DNA from: Candidatus Ozemobacteraceae bacterium
GTDB lineage: Bacteria; Muiribacteriota; Ozemobacteria; Ozemobacterales; Ozemobacteraceae
Length of the DNA stretch: 64,000 nucleotides
Reading direction: 5' to 3'
NCBI GenBank assembly: GCA_035373905.1
Contig: DAOSOK010000023.1
Coordinates: 22,236 to 86,235 of the forward strand
Under the pieces are notes generated by a model that worked only from the letters and a program-made list of their open reading frames with translations, was not told the DNA's origin and did not search any database. The position numbers were made by a program, and so were the translations under genes. This document shows positions 58,159 through 64,000 of the stretch, piece after piece. Positions within the stretch are counted from its first letter, which is position 1. The number at the start of each line of letters is the position of its first letter.

Positions 58159-59574
58159 CTATGACCTCCCGCAGCATTTTTTGAACTTCTTGCCGCTGCC
58201 GCAGGGGCAGGGCTCGTTTCGGCCCACGGTTTCGTCGGCGGGCGTCGGTTGCTCGCTGTTTTCGCTTCCGAGCGGCTCGCGGCCGTTCTTCGTCAGCCAG
58301 GTATCGAACAGCGACGTGACAAGCTTTCTGCGCCGGTCCAGCTCGGACGCGACTCCCGGGTGCTCTTTGCGCAGAGCGCCGAGCAGGCGCCGGGCAAGGT
58401 CGGGATCCCCTTCGATCGAGTTGGCCAGGATCCGCTGGTCCCGATAATTGACGAGGAACATGCAGTCGGGGTCGTGGGGGTTGTCCGCCGATTCGTCTGC
58501 GTCCGCGTCCTTGGTGAACCACTGCAGAGAGGCGATCGGCGAGGCATAGGCGGGGGTGTAGCCGTCGAAGCATCCCCACTCGGTCCCGTCGAGCGAGAAC
58601 GTGAAGGGTTGAGCGAACGGAAACAGCAGGACGTAGGGCACGAGGGCCCCTTCATGCTTATCCAGATATTCGAAGCCGAGCTCCACCCGGGAGTCGGTCG
58701 GTGAGCATTCCCGTTCCTGAATCCATTTCTCGGCGAGGAAATATCGCCGGAGTTCCTTCCAGTCGGCATTGGAACATCGTTCCACGAAGGAGTCGCCGAT
58801 TGCGACGCCGTCGGGGCAATGCCGCATGAACAGATCGCGATCGCGAAGCTGCTGCTTCTCGATATCGACGCGAAAATACGGCACTCCTCCCCCCTCCACG
58901 CCGGGGCGTTTCAAATAGGGATACACGTCCAGGATCATGCAATCGCAGAAGGGATCGTCACACACCTCGTATTGAACCAGATACTCGAATTCTTCCGCGG
59001 ATCCGATCTTCAGACGCATGGCCTGACGGTCGGGATCGGGCATGAACGAGAGCCGCGGCTTCACCAGGCCATTGGCCGTGTTCGTGCGAAGGGCGGCCTC
59101 GTCGTAGGTCAGAATCTTCTCCAGCACCGTATTGTCTTCATTGAGGCAGTGAACCACGTGACCGTCGTTCATGCGGCGAAACAGGACCAGTTCCTTCCGC
59201 CTGTTCTGAAGGCCGGCGACGCCGCCGAAGACGAGCCCTGGCTTGCAGGCCTTTCGAACCAGTTCCGTATCGACCACGGCCGTCGGGCAGGCTTTGCAGA
59301 AATACCCCCCGGGCGACAGGGCGACGCGGGCTCCCGTGTTCGTCGTATAAATAAATTCTGATATATATTCCTGAAGAGGGGATCGGCATTTCGGGCAGGT
59401 TTCACTCTGCCCCGCGTAGTCCAAAGAATACATGTCGACGAGATGGTCCCCATCGAAAACGGGCAGACCGTGCTTCGCGATGAGAATTCGTTCGGCCTCG
59501 GCTTTCAGGTTCGGGCCGAAGTCATCCAGATCGACCCGGCGAACCGGTGACGAGAGATCTTTTGAGTTTGCCAT
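58159..59574 (-). CDS. SEC-C zinc-motif protein beside the BREX locus
   Basis: A 471-residue protein from ATG 59574, which has a GGGAGGTGG site. Two zinc sites are visible: an N-terminal CxxC pair (Cys60/Cys63 and Cys93/Cys96) flanking the [11 protein letters not shown] segment, and a C-terminal SEC-C motif ([16 protein letters not shown]) in the last 25 residues. SEC-C tails occur on SecA and on many accessory proteins, where they bind zinc and often ribosomes or partners. The 350-residue middle is not recognised and has a Cys-rich spot (CDDPFCDCM). It is downstream of brxL on the same strand (106-base gap) and bounded by direct repeats of the brxL end, so it looks like a cassette added to the defence locus. 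Confidence 0.78.
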   Translation of the reverse strand: MANSKDLSSPVRRVDLDDFGPNLKAEAERILIAKHGLPVFDGDHLVDMYSLDYAGQSETCPKCRSPLQEYISEFIYTTNTGARVALSPGGYFCKACPTAVVDTELVRKACKPGLVFGGVAGLQNRRKELVLFRRMNDGHVVHCLNEDNTVLEKILTYDEAALRTNTANGLVKPRLSFMPDPDRQAMRLKIGSAEEFEYLVQYEVCDDPFCDCMILDVYPYLKRPGVEGGGVPYFRVDIEKQQLRDRDLFMRHCPDGVAIGDSFVERCSNADWKELRRYFLAEKWIQERECSPTDSRVELGFEYLDKHEGALVPYVLLFPFAQPFTFSLDGTEWGCFDGYTPAYASPIASLQWFTKDADADESADNPHDPDCMFLVNYRDQRILANSIEGDPDLARRLLGALRKEHPGVASELDRRRKLVTSLFDTWLTKNGREPLGSENSEQPTPADETVGRNEPCPCGSGKKFKKCCGRS

Positions 59575-59679
59575 GTTCCACCTCCCGGGCGGGGCGACGA
59601 TGAAATTTTGAGCGTTCGCCCGGGCATACTGTACCACCCCCGTTTCGGAGAGGCAATCGCCCGGTTCGAATCGCCCCAA

Positions 59680-61779
59680 TCAGCCGGGCTTCTTCGCGTC
59701 GTCCGGGGCGCGGTAGATGTCGACCTTCGTTTCGAGACAGGGGCGGCAATCCATATCGGTCGCCCCGATCATGAACCAGTTCTCGGGCTTCATGAAGTAG
59801 TCGAGGCCCCGGCCGATCTTGATGATCCAGCCGTTATCCAGCCGCACTTCGCGGTCGTGCATCGTCTCGCGGTATTCCCATGTGAAAGCGACCCTGTACG
59901 CCGCGAGACTGTCGCGCAGCATCCCGAACCGCTCCTCCGCCTCCTTCCTGTCCTCGTCCCCGTCCAACCCCGTGACCAGGTGCAGCTTTTCGAGTGACCC
60001 AGCCCGCAGCGCCGTCTCGCAGAATCGCACGAGGTTCTGGATCTGGTGGTGAGCCCGGATATACGGATCCTCGATCCGGATCTCCTTCACCCCGGCCAGA
60101 TACCGGCCGAACACCGCCTCGTAGGAATACCCGGTGTCACCATACCTGATCGTATAATGGTCTTCGACCGCCTCACCGTCGCCGTTCGCGGCCCGCACCA
60201 TGCTGTTGGGCCGCGCCGGCCGGACTTTTTCCTCTTCGCGTTTTCCAGAGGCCGGATCCGGTGTCATGCCGCCCTTTCCCGGGACCGCCTGCCCGTCGCC
60301 CGGTAACCGCCGCCGCACCGGGTTCTGCGTCGCCGGCGCGTCCTTTGACTCGGGGCACCAGACCTCGATCTCGGTTCCATTCTGAGCGATATACGACAGA
60401 TGGATGCGCGCATACTCGTCGTCGTGCTTGCGCTTGTTCAGCTGCTCCTTCACCCGCCGCCGACCCTCGAGAGCGTAGGCCACATACTGCTCCAGCTCGG
60501 CCGGCGTCGGCTCCCCGGCTGGGTGCAGCAGCTTGAGCAGCCCCGAGACCGTCCGCTTGACCGCGATCTCGTCGCGGCCCTCGATCGACGACCCGAACCG
60601 GCAGTGCCTGTTCACGTAGTCATACCGGCTCTGCTTCGACAGCGCATGGAACGCCTCCGACAGGTAGTCGGTGATGAAACCGTATTTGTCGGTCAGCAGG
60701 AGACTGCTGTTCTTCGGCATCTCCCACCCGGGCAGGAACGTGAAGAACCGGTCCAGCACGGCCAGGTCGAACTCCTTCGGCAGCGGGATGAACAGGTCGT
60801 GCTGCGTCGAGTTGACGACCTGATCAATAGCATTATCTATATTCCCCACGAAGGCGAGGCTCGCGTTCGCCACGATCTCGACGCCGCGCGAGAACCGGCC
60901 GCTCGCCATGTAGCTCTTCAGAATGTCGATCGTCTCGGGGTCCTTGATCCGCACCCGGCCGACCTCGTCGAACGCCACGATGTCCCAGAAGCCCACCAGG
61001 CCGACCGCCCGCCGCGCGGTGTTGTAGAACAGCGTCGGCGTGCTCGCCTGGCTCACCAGCGTCGAGTAGGGCGAGAACTCGCTGAACGCGTACGATTTTC
61101 CCGTGCCGCGCGGCCCCAGCTCGATGAAGTTGTAGTTCGCCTCGACGAACGGCAGAAACCGCGCGACGAAATGCATCATCAGCCGGAACTCCATCTTCGA
61201 CGGCTCCAACCCGATCGACCGGATCAACGCGTGAAGCCACTCGTCCCGCGTGAACTTCAGCCGCCCCTCGCAGAAATCCTCGAACCGGAACTTCGACAGC
61301 TGAATCGGCTTCAGGCTCTCGATCGCGAACGCGTAATCGTCGTCCTCGACGTCGTTGTGCGCCACCGTCACCTCGGCCCAGATCCCGCCCTCGAGCAGCC
61401 GGTCGTTGTCCCGGTAGAACTTCTCGGGAATCGCGATCCGCCGCGACCCGAAATTCTCCAGCTCGGCCCAGTGCCGCTTTTCCTTCTCCTTGTAGACCAC
61501 GTGCACCTTGTCGATGAACTTGTGCGTGCCGTTGCGCTGCACCAGCGACTGGGCCTTGTTCGCCTCGTCGGGCCGCACGTAGTTCTTCTGGAGCGTCTCG
61601 AGCACGGCCGCGATCCCGTTCTCGACCTCGGCCGCATCATCGCTCGCGCAGAACTTCGCCAGCAGGAACTCGAGAACGAACGTCGGGATGTTCGTTCCCT
61701 TCTTGATGCGGTGCAGAAGGTCTTTCCTGACGACCTTGCCGGAAAAGGCTTCGTTCAGTTTCGTGTCGAGAGCGTCCAT
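59680..61779 (-). CDS. brxL: BREX protein BrxL variant with MITD1-like C-terminal domain
   Basis: A 699-residue protein. Residues 1-about 150 match the BrxL N-terminal domain (LDTKLNEAFSGKVVRKDLL, YVRPDEANKAQSLVQRNGTHKFIDKV). Residues about 155-465 are the AAA+ ATPase: Walker A GPRGTGKS (222-229), Walker B DIVAFDEVG (266-274), and LDRFFTFLPGWEMPK. After a low-complexity linker (about 480-540) the usual Lon-like Ser/Lys domain is missing. Instead, residues 541-691 resemble the C-terminal PLD-like domain of MITD1 (GYSYEAVFGRYL, IEDPYIRAHHQ, HDREVRLDNGW, IKIGRGLDYF, RPCLETKVDI). BrxL takes part in BREX phage restriction. It starts four bases after the pglZ stop. Confidence 0.9.
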   Translation of the reverse strand: MDALDTKLNEAFSGKVVRKDLLHRIKKGTNIPTFVLEFLLAKFCASDDAAEVENGIAAVLETLQKNYVRPDEANKAQSLVQRNGTHKFIDKVHVVYKEKEKRHWAELENFGSRRIAIPEKFYRDNDRLLEGGIWAEVTVAHNDVEDDDYAFAIESLKPIQLSKFRFEDFCEGRLKFTRDEWLHALIRSIGLEPSKMEFRLMMHFVARFLPFVEANYNFIELGPRGTGKSYAFSEFSPYSTLVSQASTPTLFYNTARRAVGLVGFWDIVAFDEVGRVRIKDPETIDILKSYMASGRFSRGVEIVANASLAFVGNIDNAIDQVVNSTQHDLFIPLPKEFDLAVLDRFFTFLPGWEMPKNSSLLLTDKYGFITDYLSEAFHALSKQSRYDYVNRHCRFGSSIEGRDEIAVKRTVSGLLKLLHPAGEPTPAELEQYVAYALEGRRRVKEQLNKRKHDDEYARIHLSYIAQNGTEIEVWCPESKDAPATQNPVRRRLPGDGQAVPGKGGMTPDPASGKREEEKVRPARPNSMVRAANGDGEAVEDHYTIRYGDTGYSYEAVFGRYLAGVKEIRIEDPYIRAHHQIQNLVRFCETALRAGSLEKLHLVTGLDGDEDRKEAEERFGMLRDSLAAYRVAFTWEYRETMHDREVRLDNGWIIKIGRGLDYFMKPENWFMIGATDMDCRPCLETKVDIYRAPDDAKKPG

Positions 61780-61783
61780 GTCG

Positions 61784-64000
61784 TTACTCCGCGTAATCGG
61801 TTTCTAGCGACAGCCTGGCGAAGGTCACGCCCGTGACGGGATCGACGGCCCGGATCTCGAACGGGCCGGAAAACTCCTCTTTCATGTGGAACGGCACCCG
61901 GATCGACTCGCCGTAGGCGATCGAGAGCAGGCCGGTCGACGGGTCGAGATGGTTGCAGGTGGCCGCGTCCCCGACGAGCTCCTTGTCGCACCAGGCCGAG
62001 AGCTGGAATCGCACCGCCTCGTCCGTGAACATCCGGCCCTGCATCAGCGCCACCTCGATCATCGGCCGCCGCGTCGTGATGCGCTTCACCGCGCCGCCCC
62101 GGTACGACAGCTTCAGCTCGGGCTTCTGCTGTGCCTGCTCCTTCCCGGCCGCGCCGGCCAGGTCGATCTCGATGACCGGCAGGACGCACTCCTGGAGCGA
62201 GAGGCCCGAGTGGAAATACCCGGCCCCCTTCGCGAACGTCGCCAGGGTCGAGGGCGTGGCGTAGGTGTCGAACTCGCCCCGCATCCCCAGCTCCGCGAGG
62301 GTGAACACGCTCGCGCCGGCCCCCGGCGAGCCGCGGCCCAGCAGGCACCGGTCTTTGGCGACGCTCCACTCGCCCGGCGGCTTCACCGCCACGTCGCCCC
62401 GCTCCTGCGCTTCGGCCAGGAAGAAGCCGTGGTCGGTCGCCATGACGGCCTTCTGGAACCCGCGTTCGCCGACCCGCCGCACGCCCGCCAGCAGTTTGCG
62501 CACGAGCTTCGGCATCAGCCGCCAGGCCTCGCCGGGAGTGTTTTCGCACAGCTGGTCGATCTCGCCCGACTTCACGATCAGCAGGCGCGTCGTCTCGGGA
62601 ATCTTCAGGCGCGACGGGGGCTTGTTGATGAGGTCGTCGAGATCGCACATGTGGCACAGATCGCCCAGCGACGACTTGAACCACTTGAGCCGCTCGTCGG
62701 GCGTGGTGATGCGCGTGCCCTTGATGCTCGGAACGAGGCTGTCCTTCTCGATGCCGAGGGAAAACTCCGTGTCGGCCTCGGGAAGCAGCGCCGCCATCCC
62801 GACCGCCGTGACCGTGGGCAGTTGCGCGCAGACGGCGGTCGTCCGCGTCCGGAACTGCTGGGAAAGATGCTTTTCGAGCGCGACGGCCAGCTCGTACCGA
62901 AGCGAATCGACCATGAACAGGGCCGTCCGTTTCCGCTCCTCGAGCCGCGGGGCGACGAACCGGCGGAACGTGTCGGTGTTGCGCGGCCGCCCCGAGACCG
63001 GCCAGCCCTCGCGGCCAACCGACTCCATGAACCTGCGATGCAGGGTCTCGGCGAGCCCCAGATACCGTTTGCGTGCCTCATCGACGAGCCGTTCGAGGCC
63101 CGCCAGGTCGCCGAACGCGTCGGAAACCGCCTGCTCGAACTCGCGGTGGGCCGTGTCGAGCTTCAGAAACTCGGCGCAGTAGAACTCGAACAGTGCGGCC
63201 AGCGCCGGTTTGCAGGCCGCCAGCCGCGTCTCGAGGTCGCCGGCCAGCTCGAGCAGGTCGCGCAGGCGGCCGGCGATGCTCCAGAGCTGCTGCCGGTCGG
63301 TGTGCCGCACCCAGATCGACTGTTCCCGGCCGCGGCAGATCGTTTTCGCCCCCGTGAAATCGCCCGCCTCAGTTCTGTGAGTGAACAGTTCGAGATACTT
63401 CCGCTCCTCGAACGCGAACGTGTCGCGCTTTCCGAAATCCTCGGCTTCCCGGAAATACCCTTCGAGGGCGAGTTCCGCCGCCGCTTTCCCGGCCAGCTCC
63501 ATATACCCGGTCTGGTATGCCTCCGTGCCGCGAAGCGTGTCGCACACCTGGTAGACCAAGTCGCGCGCCGTCGCCGCAGCCCGGGGCACGCTCGAAAGCT
63601 GTGCCGGCAGGGCCTGGGGCAGATCGAACACGAACTCGCTGAACAGCACCAGCCGCGCGACTTCGGCCCGTACCGTCTCCGCGTCGGCGTCGCGGCCGTC
63701 GGGAAAGCGGTATGACAGGGTCGTGCGCAGAAACTCGCAAAATTCGGGAACCCAGGCGCGGTCTCGTTCGAGGGCCTTCTTCTGCGCGGCGTCGGGGCAC
63801 AGGAGCCCGACGAGGATCTCCGCGGCCGACGAGCACCGGAGCGTGCTCTTGAGCTTCGGCCAGGTCGCGCCCTCCTCGAGCAGGCCGTTGATCACGTCGA
63901 AATCCGGCGTGCCCGCCGCGAACAGCGCGTCGATCCGGCTTGCCTTGTCGGGCGCCGCCCGCTGGCACAGGGCCTGGTAGCTCTCCCCGTCCTCGCGCGG
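61784..64000 (-). CDS. pglZ: BREX phosphatase-like protein PglZ (N-terminus outside window)
   Basis: The minus-strand frame is open to the right edge (about 738 residues visible; a GTG at 63895 is internal, as in-frame protein-like sequence continues upstream to 64000). The PglZ alkaline-phosphatase-like core is seen in RTALFMVDSLRYELAVALEKHL, QLPTVTAVGMAALLPEAD and VMATDHGFFLAEA, with the expected metal-binding aspartates and histidine. The N-terminal helical region is cut; BREX PglZ proteins are usually about 830-850 residues, so roughly 100 are missing. PglZ is the hallmark of BREX defence. The order pglZ-brxL matches the 3' end of type 1 loci; pglX and brxC would be expected beyond the right edge. 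Confidence 0.92.
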   Translation of the reverse strand, partial: PREDGESYQALCQRAAPDKASRIDALFAAGTPDFDVINGLLEEGATWPKLKSTLRCSSAAEILVGLLCPDAAQKKALERDRAWVPEFCEFLRTTLSYRFPDGRDADAETVRAEVARLVLFSEFVFDLPQALPAQLSSVPRAAATARDLVYQVCDTLRGTEAYQTGYMELAGKAAAELALEGYFREAEDFGKRDTFAFEERKYLELFTHRTEAGDFTGAKTICRGREQSIWVRHTDRQQLWSIAGRLRDLLELAGDLETRLAACKPALAALFEFYCAEFLKLDTAHREFEQAVSDAFGDLAGLERLVDEARKRYLGLAETLHRRFMESVGREGWPVSGRPRNTDTFRRFVAPRLEERKRTALFMVDSLRYELAVALEKHLSQQFRTRTTAVCAQLPTVTAVGMAALLPEADTEFSLGIEKDSLVPSIKGTRITTPDERLKWFKSSLGDLCHMCDLDDLINKPPSRLKIPETTRLLIVKSGEIDQLCENTPGEAWRLMPKLVRKLLAGVRRVGERGFQKAVMATDHGFFLAEAQERGDVAVKPPGEWSVAKDRCLLGRGSPGAGASVFTLAELGMRGEFDTYATPSTLATFAKGAGYFHSGLSLQECVLPVIEIDLAGAAGKEQAQQKPELKLSYRGGAVKRITTRRPMIEVALMQGRMFTDEAVRFQLSAWCDKELVGDAATCNHLDPSTGLLSIAYGESIRVPFHMKEEFSGPFEIRAVDPVTGVTFARLSLETDYAE

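Noticed and set aside
61886..63715. A 609-codon plus-strand frame opposite pglZ, and a 478-codon frame at 60400-61836 opposite brxL
   Set aside because: Both mirror the codon structure of real genes on the other strand and give Arg/Leu/Asp-rich products without domains. pglZ and brxL have clear family motifs.

Overview
The window reads as chromosome of a GC-rich (roughly 60 % by eye), diderm (Gram-negative-type) bacterium. The evidence is an LptD/OstA-like outer-membrane protein, a TonB-dependent receptor, two further beta-barrel candidates, many Sec signal peptides and a MurA. Nothing in the sequence fixes the phylum. Many secreted proteins lack a family I recognise, which fits a sparsely sampled, metagenome-derived lineage. 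No rRNA gene, tRNA or CRISPR array was recognised.

Layout. 1-7.4 kb: the end of an aspartokinase-like gene, an LptD-like gene, then a compact housekeeping run (rpiB, upp, dCMP deaminase, murA, a HEAT-repeat protein). 7.5-21.6 kb: envelope and surface genes, dominated by an 11.2-kb gene for a 3,746-residue probable lipoprotein with 28 Ig/FN3-like repeats and a seven-blade RCC1 propeller. 22-28.9 kb: a tightly packed TonB receptor / periplasmic binding protein / histidine kinase / response regulator / hybrid kinase operon. 28.9-33.4 kb: a XerC/XerD-type recombinase, preceded by an elaborate stem-loop, coupled to a 1,179-residue outer-membrane-type protein.

33.4-39.7 kb is an accessory region. 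It holds palindromes, an apparently noncoding unit of about 1.1 kb with its own consensus promoter, many self-complementary helices and an intrinsic terminator, small secreted or unknown genes, a ribbon-helix-helix/PIN toxin-antitoxin pair between two pseudogenes that carry in-frame stops, and two lower-GC genes, one of them an ankyrin protein. 39.7-45.3 kb: secreted proteins, a thioredoxin-fold protein and a CstA-type transporter.

45.5-50.5 kb is a contiguous pantothenate-to-CoA cluster: coaX, a DUF2520-type reductase candidate, a PanB-PanC fusion, panD, coaC and coaB. 50.6-57.9 kb: an exported small heat-shock protein, an exported phosphodiesterase, a secreted GH1 glycosidase, a Gph-type phosphatase and RecQ. 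57.9-64 kb (minus strand) is the end of a BREX phage-defence locus: pglZ (cut by the window edge), brxL, and a SEC-C zinc protein lying between brxL and a decayed copy of the brxL 3' end.

Most notable: (1) this BrxL has lost the usual Lon-like C-terminal domain and instead carries a domain closely resembling the C-terminal PLD-like domain of eukaryotic MITD1; (2) the promoter- and terminator-bounded long structured RNA candidate at 33.7-34.8 kb; (3) the direct-repeat-flanked SEC-C cassette beside BREX. Several dispersed palindromic repeat families punctuate the intergenic spaces.
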